A stretch of 64,000 nt of DNA, taken from Taklimakanibacter sp050246735 (lineage in GTDB: Bacteria > Pseudomonadota > Alphaproteobacteria > Rhizobiales > Aestuariivirgaceae). The translations under genes and the position numbers were made by a program. Below are positions 16,516-24,091 of this stretch, piece by piece. The DNA lies in contig JBFWVM010000021.1 in the NCBI GenBank assembly GCA_050246735.1, forward strand, positions 1 through 64,000, written 5' to 3'. Under the pieces are notes generated by a model. The model was not told where the DNA came from and did no database searches. It was given only the letters and a program-made list of their open reading frames with translations. How positions within the stretch are numbered: the first letter of the stretch is position 1; every line of letters begins with the position of its first letter.

Positions 16516-16620
16516 CTGATATCAGCATCAAGGATTTTTGACGATTCGTGGTTCCAACTGCAGCCGTGCACGGGAAATTTATGTGGCAATTGATATCAAT
16601 GGATTTTTATATCAGCATGG
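16516..16620. promoter_or_regulatory. GATATC palindromes between pmoA-like and antiporter genes
   Basis: Within about 100 bases are CTGATATCAG (16516-16525), ATTGATATCAAT (16589-16600) and a third TATATCAGCAT half-site at about 16609-16619. The motif ATATCAGCAT recurs near 16519 and 16610, and each of the two palindromes is followed by GGATTTTT within about 16 bases. The clustering upstream of the PmoA-like gene suggests an operator for a GntR- or LacI-type regulator not encoded nearby. The gap 16442-16772 otherwise shows no gene. Confidence 0.5.
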
Positions 16621-16772
16621 TTGGCAATCGGCTGTGCGCTCCAGAATCGTTGGCGAAGCCTCCACCGTCGACAGTCGCCCAGCCCGCGTGGTCAAAGGGA
16701 CTGACGATGTATGGCCAGCCGAAATATCGATAGATTGGGTCCATAGACGGCCTATAGACGAGAGGGGAACCG

Positions 16773-17843
16773 GTGCTCGCAACGATCGAACGCAATGCTC
16801 TGGTGGTCCTGGCTGTATCGGCGGCTCTGGTCGGAGTCGCCGTGGTGCTGCATTTCCTGGATGCCGGGCCGATCCCGAGCTTTGCTGCCTGTGCCCTGGC
16901 GCTGGCCGCCATCGCGCATCTGATCGGTGAGGCGACGGACCAGTTGGGAAACTACCTTGGTCCGGCCGCCACAGGCATCGTCCAGTCGGCCGTGGGCAAC
17001 CTGCCCGAGCTGTTCATCGCAATCTTCGCGCTGCAGGCGGGCCTCCTCGTGGTGGTGCAGGCCTCGCTGATCGGTTCGATCCTCAGCAACGCACTCCTTG
17101 TCCTCGGCCTCGCCTTCGTCGCGGGCGGCACGCGGCATGGAGTTCTGACGTTCGAGGGCCAAGCTCCGCGCATGATCGCGATCCTGCTCTTGCTGGCGGT
17201 TTGCGCCCTGGTGCTGCCGACGCTCGCGCACGAACTGCATCTTCCAGCCGGGGCGCATGAGCAGGCGCTGGCGGTGGTGTGCGCGATCGTCCTCCTGCTC
17301 GTCCTCGCGGTCCAGACTCGGGCCATGCTCGCCCATGAGAGTCAAAGGACAGTGCCCGCCGAGGCGCACAGGCGTGCCCATGCGTGGCCGCTCGCCATGG
17401 CCGTCGGCGTGCTGGTCCTGTGTGGAATCGCGGCGGCTCTGGTGTCGGACTGGTTCGTCGATGCCCTCGAACCGGCGATAGAGGCGCTCGGCGTCAGCCA
17501 GGCTTTCGCAGGCCTCGTCGTTGTCGCGATCGCCGGCAACGCCGTCGAGAACGTTGTCGGCATCCGGCTCGCGGCCCAGGGCAGGGCCGACCTTGCGATC
17601 AGCGTCGTGCTCAACAGCGCGCTTCAGGTCGCCGTTGCGCTGATTCCCATCCTGATCCTCGTCAGCTTCGCGTTCGGCGGTCCGCCTTTCACACTGGCGA
17701 TCCCGCCAATTCTCGCCGTCGCGCTCTTCCTGTCGGTGCTCGTGGTCACCGTCGTGACGGTGGACGGCCGCGCGGACGTCGTTGACGGCGCAGCGCTCGT
17801 CGGCCTCTACATCATCATCGCAGCCATCTTCTGGTGGGGGTGA
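16773..17843 (+). CDS. Ca2+/H+ antiporter-like CaCA family membrane protein
   Basis: This 356-residue integral membrane protein has about 10-11 hydrophobic segments. The two alpha-repeats typical of the Ca2+/cation antiporter superfamily are visible as GNLPEL at 75-80 and GNAVEN at 255-260; the acidic residues are the transport glutamates. A short polar loop around 180-205 (TRAMLAHESQRTVPAEAHRRAH) separates the halves. The GTG start at 16773 is supported by AGAGGGG upstream. It is monocistronic by spacing. Calcium or sodium/potassium export in exchange for protons is the family role. Confidence 0.85.
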   Translation: MLATIERNALVVLAVSAALVGVAVVLHFLDAGPIPSFAACALALAAIAHLIGEATDQLGNYLGPAATGIVQSAVGNLPELFIAIFALQAGLLVVVQASLIGSILSNALLVLGLAFVAGGTRHGVLTFEGQAPRMIAILLLLAVCALVLPTLAHELHLPAGAHEQALAVVCAIVLLLVLAVQTRAMLAHESQRTVPAEAHRRAHAWPLAMAVGVLVLCGIAAALVSDWFVDALEPAIEALGVSQAFAGLVVVAIAGNAVENVVGIRLAAQGRADLAISVVLNSALQVAVALIPILILVSFAFGGPPFTLAIPPILAVALFLSVLVVTVVTVDGRADVVDGAALVGLYIIIAAIFWWG

Positions 17844-17996
17844 GGTTGCGCGCGCGAAGCCGAACCCGGGTGAGATGTCCGGCAAGCGCGCCTGCTTTCG
17901 GGTCAGCTTTCCTTCTCGGAACCCGGCAGATTTGCCGCGCGGCGCTTCCGTCACTGGCGTGGCGCAGGAGCCTCGTGAATTGCCCATGATGTCTCG

Positions 17997-18785
17997 TCAG
18001 GCCGGCACGCGCCCCTTGACCGCGTTCGCGCGGGCCGCGCAGGTGATGCGCCCATCGGCGGCGGCGGGCAGGCGCGCGCGCACGCGCGTCTTGAGCGCCT
18101 CGGCGTCGGCGGAGGGGAGTGCGGCGAGCATCGGGCCGAGCGAGGGCGACTTCATGCCCGTCTGCCACCAGTCGTCGAAACCGGCGAAGGTCCGGTGCAC
18201 GGTGATCTCCCGCGTTTCGACATCCTCGAGTCCGGCACCTTTCCATAGGTCCCGCATGGCCCCCATGCGCGAGGCCTCGAGCTGCGGCGGACGCGGCGAG
18301 GAGAGGCCGGAGCCGCGGAGCTCGGCCAGCAGCGGCTCGAGCGGGAAGCCGCCGCCCGTCATGTCCCACATATAGGCGGCGGCGATGCCGCCCGGCCGCA
18401 CCACGCGCGCCATTTCCGCAACGCCCCTGGCGGGCTCCGGCACGAAGACGAGGACCAGCGCCATGACGGCGGCGTCGAAGCGGTCCGCCGGAAAGGGCAG
18501 CGCCAGCGCGTCGCCCAGGCGGAATTCCGCAAGCCGCGCCGCCGGGCGCGTGCGCGCGAAAGCGAGCTGCCCTTCGGACGGGTCGACGCCCTGGACTTCC
18601 GCCGGCGCGCAGCGCTCGGCCAGGAGCTGGGTGAAGGCCCCGTTGCCGCAGCCGACGTCGATCCATCGCAGGCCCGGGGGCGGCGCCAGCCAGTCGAGGA
18701 AGACCGCGCCGGCGGAGCGGCTCCAGATCCCCATCATCTGCTCATAGGCCGCGCCGTCGTCGAAGCGGATTGTCTGCCCGGTCAC
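17997..18785 (-). CDS. Class I SAM-dependent methyltransferase
   Basis: The 262-residue protein carries the SAM-binding motif I WIDVGCGNGAFTQLL near 40, acidic strand-2 end GVDPSEGQLAFAR, and LGDALALPFPADRFDAAVMALVLVFVPEP, as in UbiE/Methyltransf_11 enzymes. Its C-terminal half (FAGFDDWWQTGMKSPSLGPML) is a substrate-binding region seen in small-molecule methyltransferases. I chose GTG 18785 (GGAGGA 10 bases upstream) because the longer open frame adds non-homologous sequence. It diverges from the hypothetical gene at 18935. The substrate is unknown. Confidence 0.85.
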   Translation of the reverse strand: MTGQTIRFDDGAAYEQMMGIWSRSAGAVFLDWLAPPPGLRWIDVGCGNGAFTQLLAERCAPAEVQGVDPSEGQLAFARTRPAARLAEFRLGDALALPFPADRFDAAVMALVLVFVPEPARGVAEMARVVRPGGIAAAYMWDMTGGGFPLEPLLAELRGSGLSSPRPPQLEASRMGAMRDLWKGAGLEDVETREITVHRTFAGFDDWWQTGMKSPSLGPMLAALPSADAEALKTRVRARLPAAADGRITCAARANAVKGRVPA

Positions 18786-18934
18786 GGGTGGTGTCCTCCA
18801 TGGAGCGCAGGTGCGATGGCGCAGAGTAGGGCGGCGCAGGTTCCCCTGGAAGCGGAAATCCCCCGAGCTTCCCTCGATCAGGCAAGCGGAGCAATCTGTC
18901 GCACGAGCCATGCGACATGCCGGAGGTATCTGAC

Positions 18935-19591
18935 GTGAATGCCGCACCCCGCCGCAGCCCGACCGGGCTTCGCCGCTTCCTCGACCTCCCGCAGCAGCGC
19001 GACTGGATGCTCGGCAGGACGGTCCCGCCCGACACCGGCGAGCGCGCGGAATCGCCAGAGCTGCGCCTCAGATATCTCGCGCGCTTCGAGAAGCTGCTCC
19101 GCCACCCGCAGGCGCCGGAGGTGCTCGCCCTTCTGCGGCGCTATGGCCGCGACTGCATCCCGATCCCGCGCCGGACCGAGCGGCACTACTGGTCGGTCTC
19201 CTGCCTGCCCTCGACGCCCGGCAAGGCGCTCGTTCGCGTCAATGCGAGCTGGATGGAGCTCTTCGCCGCCTATGCCGAGGGCGAGGGCATCCGCGCGAGG
19301 TTCCTGCTGCATCTTTCGGATTTCACCGCCGACCGCTCGCTCGACCGGGACAAGGTGGACATGGCCTTTCTCGAGGGCTGCGTGGCGGCGCCGGAAGACG
19401 TCGGCTGCTTCTTTCCGCGGGGCGACGACATTTTCGGCGTCGACGTCAGGGGATCCCGCTCGATCGGCACGTTCATGGGAAGGCGCCGCGTGCTGCGCGC
19501 CATCCGGGCCTTCAACCTGACGCACATGAACCGGGGCCGGAACGCCTATCAGGCCAGCCACTGCTACAGCCTGGCGGACCACATGCTTTAA
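18935..19591 (+). CDS. Hypothetical protein
   Basis: This 218-residue soluble protein is not recognised. It has a basic N-terminus (NAAPRRSPTGLRRFLDL), then IPRRTERHYWSVSCLPSTPGKALVRVNASWMELF, a mixed alpha/beta core, and a C-terminal TFMGRRRVLRAIRAFNLTHMNRGRNAYQ. The start GTG 18935 is chosen because GGAGG (18922-18926) lies eight bases upstream; the in-frame ATG 18917 would precede that SD. The balanced W/C/Y content argues that this strand, not the long antisense frame, is coding. It ends 26 bases before the repeat bounding the toxin-antitoxin insertion. Confidence 0.6.
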   Translation: MNAAPRRSPTGLRRFLDLPQQRDWMLGRTVPPDTGERAESPELRLRYLARFEKLLRHPQAPEVLALLRRYGRDCIPIPRRTERHYWSVSCLPSTPGKALVRVNASWMELFAAYAEGEGIRARFLLHLSDFTADRSLDRDKVDMAFLEGCVAAPEDVGCFFPRGDDIFGVDVRGSRSIGTFMGRRRVLRAIRAFNLTHMNRGRNAYQASHCYSLADHML

Positions 19592-19616
19592 CGCGCATAT
19601 CCCGTGATGACGGTGA

Positions 19617-19649
19617 CCGCGCTACGCCGTCTTCCGCGCGACGATGGAG
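19617..19649. repeat. Direct repeat, left copy, flanking the TA insertion
   Basis: The 33 bases CCGCGCTACGCCGTCTTCCG plus CGCGACGATGGAG are identical to 20667-20699, with weaker similarity continuing to about 19672. On the minus strand the copy reads as a diverged last ~15 codons of the methyltransferase at 20672-21490 (YRDDLKA... versus YRDNLRA...), with four bases missing. It therefore looks like a duplicated or remnant gene 3' end on the far side of the inserted module. Confidence 0.8.
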
Positions 19650-19690
19650 CTTTCAGATCGTCGCGGTAATCGATTTGTCTTGTTTTAATT

Positions 19691-19710
19691 CGTATTATCC
19701 GTACAATACG
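19691..19710. promoter_or_regulatory. Operator-like dyad upstream of phd/pemK
   Basis: CGTATT (19691-19696) and AATACG (19705-19710) form an inverted repeat with an 8-base spacer, about 30 bases before the antitoxin ATG. It overlaps an AT-rich TATTAT that could be a -10 element. A GAGGAGG ribosome site follows. Antitoxin autoregulation here would be typical. Confidence 0.6.
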
Positions 19711-19740
19711 GGTTTCATAAAAGACAGAGGAGGCCGAGTC

Positions 19741-19995
19741 ATGGCCAAAGTCGGCGCGCTGGAATTTCAGCGAAAGTTCGGCGAGTTTCAGCATCGGGCA
19801 CAGCGCGAACCGGTCGAGATCACTCGGCATGGCCGGCGGGAGTTCGTGCTGATGTCGGCCGAGCACTATGACTGGCTGAAAGCTGCCGCGCAGCGCACGC
19901 ACCGTACTGCCGATGCGGCCCAGGTGGTGATCGACGCCGTGGAACGAGCCCAGATGGACTTGGAGCAGGCGTCTCTCGACCAACTGCTGAAGTAG
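19741..19995 (+). CDS. Phd/YefM-family antitoxin
   Basis: The 84-residue protein (AKVGALEFQRKFGEFQHRAQREPVEITRHGRREFVLMSAEHYDWLKAAA) has the Phd/YefM N-terminal DNA-binding fold, with the EITRHGR...VLMSAEHYDWL signature. A C-terminal helix (DAAQVVIDAVERAQMDLEQ) would wrap the toxin. The ATG 19741 sits after a strong GAGGAGG. It is followed after 9 bases by a PemK-like toxin, so the two are an operon with the antitoxin first. Confidence 0.88.
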   Translation: MAKVGALEFQRKFGEFQHRAQREPVEITRHGRREFVLMSAEHYDWLKAAAQRTHRTADAAQVVIDAVERAQMDLEQASLDQLLK

Positions 19996-20004
19996 GCAGG
20001 CGGC

Positions 20005-20430
20005 GTGGCGCTTCCTGATCCGAAGCCCGGTTTGGTCATACGGTGCGACTATCTGTGGTCGCACGAGGTGGCCGGCGGTCGAGACCAGGGCAAGGATCGT
20101 CCGGCCTGTCTTGTCGCGGCCAGCGATGACGTTGCACGGCCACGCTATGTCGTGCTGCTGCCGATCACGCATGTCCCGCCTTCAGGCACAACCGTCGGAA
20201 CCGAGATTCCGGCCAAAGTGAAACAGGCGATCGGTCTCGATGATGAGCCGGCCTGGGTGATCGTGTCGGAGCACAATATCGATGAATGGCCGAATGGCGG
20301 CCTGTCACCGATTCCCGGCAAGAGCGGTGCGTTCAGCTACGGCTTCATACCGCCGGGGCTGTTTGCAAAGATCAAGGCGCGTTTCCTCGCACTGGCGAGA
20401 CAGAAGAAGAGCGCCGCGGTCCGTCGCTGA
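20005..20430 (+). CDS. PemK/MazF-like toxin
   Basis: This 141-residue protein has the PemK-like pattern GLVIRCDYLWSHEV...GKDRPACLVAASDD...YVVLLPITHVPP. The basic RPACLV strand and the polar core match growth-inhibitor PemK/MazF-type endoribonucleases. The C-terminal half (VSEHNIDEWPNGGLSPIPG...FIPPGLFAKIKARFL) is typical of the subgroup encoded beside Phd-type antitoxins. GTG 20005 is the start. The module lies between the two 33-bp direct repeats. Confidence 0.8.
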   Translation: MALPDPKPGLVIRCDYLWSHEVAGGRDQGKDRPACLVAASDDVARPRYVVLLPITHVPPSGTTVGTEIPAKVKQAIGLDDEPAWVIVSEHNIDEWPNGGLSPIPGKSGAFSYGFIPPGLFAKIKARFLALARQKKSAAVRR

Positions 20431-20464
20431 TCGATGAGATTGGCGAGGAGGCCGCCATGAAAAG

Positions 20465-20605
20465 AATTTTGCGCGGTCTGATCGCGGCAGTAAGCCGCGC
20501 GACCGGTTTGCCGCGACGGGTGGTGTCGATCGAATCATCCGCCTCGACCCGGTCCACGAATTCGCTCAGATGGGCCTTGGCGTCCGCCGGATCGATCGCA
20601 TTCAT
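20465..20605 (-). pseudogene. Phd-family antitoxin, C-terminally truncated
   Basis: From ATG 20605 the frame reads MNAIDPADAKAHLSEFVDRV, then TTRRGKPVARLTAAIRPRK, a Phd-family N-terminal half closely like the antitoxin at 43510-43758. After RPRK the homology stops and unrelated residues continue to a stop at 20372. The break coincides with GAATTTTGCGC (20465-20475), which is repeated at 20624-20634 just upstream of the gene. There is no toxin beside it. The toxin-binding part is missing, so it is a remnant. Confidence 0.7.
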
Positions 20606-20666
20606 CCGTTGTTCCTGACCATGGAATTTTGCGCTTTCCTGTCATTGCGATCCGCTGAAGACGATG

Positions 20667-20699
20667 CCGCGCTACGCCGTCTTCCGCGCGACGATGGAG
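20667..20699. repeat. Direct repeat, right copy, at methyltransferase 3' end
   Basis: This copy is identical to 19617-19649 and covers the last codons and stop of the minus-strand methyltransferase. It forms the boundary between the chromosomal gene and the roughly 1 kb toxin-antitoxin segment. Confidence 0.8.
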
Positions 20700-21490
20700 A
20701 CGGCTCTCAGATTGTCGCGGTAGCGCTCGAAGACCCGGCGCATGGCGAGCACGCGCCGCCGCGCGGGCCAGTCGGTCAGGACGTTCTTCGCCAGCCTGAG
20801 CGCGCCCGCGAGGCCTTCGTCCTGGACGACGCGGCGCGGGCGCAGAAGATGCATGGGAGCATAGTCCTCAGCGGTGACCTCGAAGCCGGCATCCTCGAGA
20901 AGTGCCTTCCATTCCGACGCGCGCAACGGACGCGCCCCGACGTGAATGACCGAGGACAATGTGCGGTCGATCTCCTGCTTGCGCTCGGCCGGCATGTCGT
21001 CGGGGACGATGCACAGCTCGTGAATGCCGTACCGGCCGCCCGGGCGCAGCAGCCGGCAGGCTTCGGCGACGATCCGGCGCTTGTGCTCCGCGGTGTTCAT
21101 GCTCAGCATGGCCTCGCCGACGACGACCGATGCCGAGTCCCCCGGCAGGCTCGTCGCGTCGGCCGCGCCGGAAACGATCGAGACGTTCGGCAGGCCGTAG
21201 AGGCGCCGCGCCGTCCAGGCCGCCGCCTGGGGATCGCGCTCGACGCCCGTATAGCGCAGGGGACGGCGCTCCAGGATCATCCTCGCGGTGACGCCGAGGC
21301 CGGGCGCGAATTCGACGACCTCGTCGGCCGGGCCGATGTCCAGCCCGTGCAGAAGCGAGCGCGTCATGGCGAGCCCGCCCGGCCGCAGCACGCGCTTGCC
21401 GAGGCGCGCCAGCACCCAGTGGCCCGGCATTTTCGCGACGTCGAGGCCGCCTCCGGGCAGTTCCATTTCTCTTGCCGCTTGTCGGGTCAC
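20672..21490 (-). CDS. Class I SAM-dependent methyltransferase in the NO-response cluster
   Basis: The 272-residue protein has motif I VVEFAPGLGVTARMIL near 58-72 and the acidic GVERDPQA. VVVGEAMLSMN and LRPGGRYGIHEL, the post-core strand common in UbiE/Cfa-like enzymes, follow. An N-terminal segment (PGHWVLARLGKRVLRPGGLAMTRSLL) precedes the core. GTG 21490 overlaps the stop of the DUF6522 gene by 4 bases, so it is translationally coupled to that gene and should share its NsrR-controlled promoter. Its substrate is unknown. The C-terminus is the target of the repeat flanking the TA insertion. Confidence 0.85.
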   Translation of the reverse strand: MTRQAAREMELPGGGLDVAKMPGHWVLARLGKRVLRPGGLAMTRSLLHGLDIGPADEVVEFAPGLGVTARMILERRPLRYTGVERDPQAAAWTARRLYGLPNVSIVSGAADATSLPGDSASVVVGEAMLSMNTAEHKRRIVAEACRLLRPGGRYGIHELCIVPDDMPAERKQEIDRTLSSVIHVGARPLRASEWKALLEDAGFEVTAEDYAPMHLLRPRRVVQDEGLAGALRLAKNVLTDWPARRRVLAMRRVFERYRDNLRAVSIVARKTA

Positions 21491-21879
21491 GTCGGTTGTC
21501 CTTTCATCGCATGGAACGAAGTCTGTCGTGGCCGGCGCCGACGTCGCGGGGGAGGCCGCTCGCCGAAATCGACGACGGAGCGCTGCAGGATGCGCCCCGC
21601 CGCGTCGATGCGGAGCCTTCCCCGGCGGCCACGGTGAAACAGGCTGAGCCGGAAGGTGCCCTGATCCGCGCCGGCGCCGCGCTCGCAGACGCCGGTGATG
21701 GATCCGCCGCGCATGAGGGCCGGAACGTCGGCGGCCGGGACGCCGAGCAAGTCGCCGATCAATGCCGCGTCGATCACGAAATCGCGGCCGCTCCGGCCGA
21801 TCCGCCGCGGCCCCTCGTTGCCCGGCGGCATTGTCCAGGGTCTCGTTTGAGCGGGGACGCGATCGGCCGTCATCGGCAT
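21487..21879 (-). CDS. DUF6522-like small protein
   Basis: This 130-residue protein reads DFVIDAALIGDLLGVPAADVPALMRGGSITGVCERGAGADQGTFRLSLFHRGRRGRLRIDAAGRI. I recognise it as the small DUF6522-type family seen near denitrification and NO-response genes. The function is unknown. ATG 21879 starts the frame (a second ATG lies at 21873). Its 3' end overlaps the methyltransferase by 4 bases. The NsrR-like box lies 15 bases upstream of the start, so it should be repressed when NO is absent. Confidence 0.65.
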   Translation of the reverse strand: MPMTADRVPAQTRPWTMPPGNEGPRRIGRSGRDFVIDAALIGDLLGVPAADVPALMRGGSITGVCERGAGADQGTFRLSLFHRGRRGRLRIDAAGRILQRSVVDFGERPPPRRRRRPRQTSFHAMKGQPT

Positions 21880-21893
21880 TGCTCGCTTGCTAA

Positions 21894-21916
21894 AAGAAAT
21901 ATTTGAGATATATGTT
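21894..21916. promoter_or_regulatory. NsrR-type operator
   Basis: Arms AAGAAATATTT (21894-21904) and AGATATATGTT (21906-21916) flank a central G; eight of eleven positions pair, and the whole fits the NsrR consensus (AAGATGYATTT-type arms). It lies in the 60-base divergent interval between the DUF6522 and DUF4149-like genes. An nsrR gene is 0.6 kb away. Confidence 0.75.
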
Positions 21917-21939
21917 ATTCGCAGACGGAGAGGAATGCA

Positions 21940-22419
21940 ATGACACCGCATCAATCGGACGCAGGGAAACGCTGGGCTCTCGGCCAGCTGACGGCCGCGG
22001 CGCTGTGGTTCGGGATGCTGGCCGGCGTCTCGTTCCTCGCCACGCCGGCGAAATTCATGGCGCCCAGCCTGACCTTGCCGGTGGCGCTCGATGTCGGCCG
22101 CCACACCTTCCTGGTCTTCAACAGGACCGAATGGCTGCTGTCGGCCATGGTGCTGGGGCTCGCTCTCCTGGGTCCCCGGCATCGGCTGGGCCTGACCGGC
22201 GCCGCCGTCACCGTCGTCCTGGTCGCCGCCGAGACCTTATGGCTGCTGCCGTCTCTCGACGCCCGGGTGACGTCGATCATAGCCGGAGAGCCGCCGGCGC
22301 CCTCCAGCCTGCACGTGCTCTACATCGTCTGCGAGGCGGCGAAGCTCGTGGCTCTCCTGCTGATCGTCGCCGGCGCGGCCAGATACATGACCGGCGGCGG
22401 AGCGGGGTACCGAACTTGA
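21940..22419 (+). CDS. DUF4149/TMEM205-like membrane protein
   Basis: The 159-residue protein has four hydrophobic helices (WALGQLTAAALWFGMLAGVSF, WLLSAMVLGLALL, GAAVTVVLVAAETLWLLP, AAKLVALLLIVAGA). The FLATPAKF...R-H-T-F-L-V-F-N-R motif between helices 1 and 2 matches the DUF4149 pattern (F-x-x-x-P-x-x-F, then a conserved arginine and F). ATG 21940 is preceded by GGAGAGGA. It is the first plus-strand gene beyond the NsrR box and probably forms an operon with nsrR and the hemoglobin. The role is unknown. Confidence 0.7.
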   Translation: MTPHQSDAGKRWALGQLTAAALWFGMLAGVSFLATPAKFMAPSLTLPVALDVGRHTFLVFNRTEWLLSAMVLGLALLGPRHRLGLTGAAVTVVLVAAETLWLLPSLDARVTSIIAGEPPAPSSLHVLYIVCEAAKLVALLLIVAGAARYMTGGGAGYRT

Positions 22420-22486
22420 GAAACATGCCTGCGCGCCATATCCTGACGCGGCAACGCGCCCTTGGCCCGACACGACCGGAAAGCTC

Positions 22487-22915
22487 ATGCGACTGACCAA
22501 TTTCTCCGACTATGCGCTGCGCGTCCTGATGTATGCGGCGGCCCGGCAGGGCCGGCTCATCACCATCGACGAGACGGCGAAACGCTACGCGATCTCGCGC
22601 GCGCATCTCATGAAGGTCGTCAACCAGCTGACGCGGACCGGCTATCTCAAGGCGGTTCGCGGCCGCTCGGGCGGGCTGATGCTGGCCATGCGCCCGGACA
22701 GGATCCGCCTCGGCGACGTGCTGCGCGCGACCGAGCCGGACTTTGCTCTCGTGGAGTGCTTCGCGACAGGCAGCCAGTGCGTGATCACGCCCTCATGCCG
22801 GCTGCGCGGCGCGCTCGGCGACGCGCTCGCGGCCTTCATGGCGACGCTCGACGGCTATACCCTTGCCGATCTGAGCCTCGGCCCCCTGGATTTCGGCATC
22901 GGTTCGGCGGCATAG
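22487..22915 (+). CDS. nsrR: NsrR-type Rrf2-family transcriptional repressor
   Basis: This 142-residue protein has an N-terminal winged helix (MRLTNFSDYALRVLMYAAARQG, RAHLMKVVNQLTRTGYLKAVRGRSGG). The three cysteines in VECFATGSQCVITPSC have the C-x7-C-x5-C spacing of NsrR [Fe-S] clusters. The cluster senses nitric oxide and releases DNA when nitrosylated. A matching operator sits at 21894-21916. It is followed one base later by a truncated hemoglobin gene. Confidence 0.92.
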   Translation: MRLTNFSDYALRVLMYAAARQGRLITIDETAKRYAISRAHLMKVVNQLTRTGYLKAVRGRSGGLMLAMRPDRIRLGDVLRATEPDFALVECFATGSQCVITPSCRLRGALGDALAAFMATLDGYTLADLSLGPLDFGIGSAA

Positions 22916-22916
22916 C

Positions 22917-23423
22917 ATGAGCGGCGGGCAGGACATGAGCAGAGAACCAAATGGGCCGCACCGCGGCGACGAAGGCGGACCGGAGCGGCGTGCCCGCATC
23001 ACCTCGGGGATCATGGACGAGACCGGGATCGACGAGGCGATGATCGAGCGTCTCGTCCGCGCCTTCTACGGAAAGGTGCGGCGCGACCCGCTGATCGGGC
23101 CGATTTTCGCGGCGCGGGTGGCCGACTGGGACGAGCATATCGTGAAGCTCTGCGCCTTCTGGTCGTCGGTCGCCCTCATGTCGGGGCGCTATCACGGCCA
23201 GCCCCTGCAGAAGCATGTCGATCTGCCGGTGGACGCCGGACATTTCGACCGCTGGCTGGCGCTGTTCGAGGCGACGGCGGCGGAACTCTGTCCGCCGGCG
23301 GCGGCAGCGCATTTCATCGAGCGGGCGCGGCGCATCGCCGACAGCCTCGAAATGGGCATCGCGGTCCGCCAGGGACGGTTCGACGGTCCGCGCCATTCCG
23401 TCCGGAAGGGAGGAGCCGCCTGA
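22917..23423 (+). CDS. Group III truncated hemoglobin
   Basis: The 168-residue frame contains a globin: IDEAMIERLVRAFYGKVRRDPLIGPIF, WDEHIVKLCAFWSSVALMSGRYHGQPLQKHVDLPVDAGHFDRWLALFEATAAEL. The proximal histidine lies in the QKHVDLP region, as in group III truncated hemoglobins, which bind O2/NO and are linked to NO detoxification. The core begins at about MDETGID (ATG 23011), so the 31-residue lead from ATG 22917 may not be translated. It follows nsrR by one base and overlaps the next gene by one base (TGATG). Confidence 0.85.
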   Translation: MSGGQDMSREPNGPHRGDEGGPERRARITSGIMDETGIDEAMIERLVRAFYGKVRRDPLIGPIFAARVADWDEHIVKLCAFWSSVALMSGRYHGQPLQKHVDLPVDAGHFDRWLALFEATAAELCPPAAAAHFIERARRIADSLEMGIAVRQGRFDGPRHSVRKGGAA

Positions 23424-23989
23424 TGGAGTCCGTCGAAAAGACCATTGCCGCCGTCCAGGGCACGCCGAGCTCGCAGGTGCAGGCCATGTTCCGCTCCCTG
23501 GCCAGGCGTTGGCGGCCGTCCGCGCGCATCGTCGGCCTCATCGAGGAGGATCACGGGCTGGGCAAGCGCGCCTGCAGCGCCGGGAGGCTGCAGAGCATCG
23601 CGGACGGGACCAGCTATCCGATCTTCCAGGACCTGGGCCCGGGGTCCGCCGCCTGCCATCTGGACGGCGCGGGCGCGGTGCCCGCCGGCGAGGCGGTCCG
23701 GCGCGACGTCGTCTCGGGCTGCGACCTGGTCCTGCTCAGCAAGTTCGGAAAGCTCGAGGCCGGCGGCGCCGGCCTGGTGCCGGCTTTCGCCGCGGCGATC
23801 GAAGCCGGCGTGCCGGTGCTGACCTCGGTCTCGCCCGCCTTCGAGACGGCGTGGGCGCGGTTCGCCGGGTCCTTGTTCGTGGCGCTGCCGGCCGATCCCC
23901 AACGGATCGAGGCGTGGTGGCGGGCCGTCTCGGCCCGCCGGGGCAGGCGGCAGGCGGGTGCAGAGGCCTTCCCGGCGCGCCCGGCATAG
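23423..23989 (+). CDS. DUF2478 family nucleotide-binding-like protein
   Basis: The 188-residue protein reads VGLIEEDHGL, then GTSYPIFQDLGPGSAACHLD, DVVSGCDLVLLSKFGKLEAGGAGLVPAFAAAIEAGVPVLTSVSP. This is DUF2478, a P-loop-like family with the D-L-V-L-L-S-K-F-G-K-x-E motif, often encoded near molybdenum- or nitrogen-oxide-related genes. A recognisable Walker A is absent at the N-terminus (SARIVGLIEEDHG), so NTPase activity is uncertain. Start-stop overlap with the hemoglobin gene places it last in the NO-response operon. Confidence 0.8.
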   Translation: MESVEKTIAAVQGTPSSQVQAMFRSLARRWRPSARIVGLIEEDHGLGKRACSAGRLQSIADGTSYPIFQDLGPGSAACHLDGAGAVPAGEAVRRDVVSGCDLVLLSKFGKLEAGGAGLVPAFAAAIEAGVPVLTSVSPAFETAWARFAGSLFVALPADPQRIEAWWRAVSARRGRRQAGAEAFPARPA

Positions 23990-24091
23990 CCTGCCGGAAG
24001 GGCACGAGGGTTTCATGCGGGAGGCGCTGCGACTCTGGTATGGTGCCCGGAGCATTCAAGGGCATTCCGGCTCGAAAGGATCGCTCCGCGC

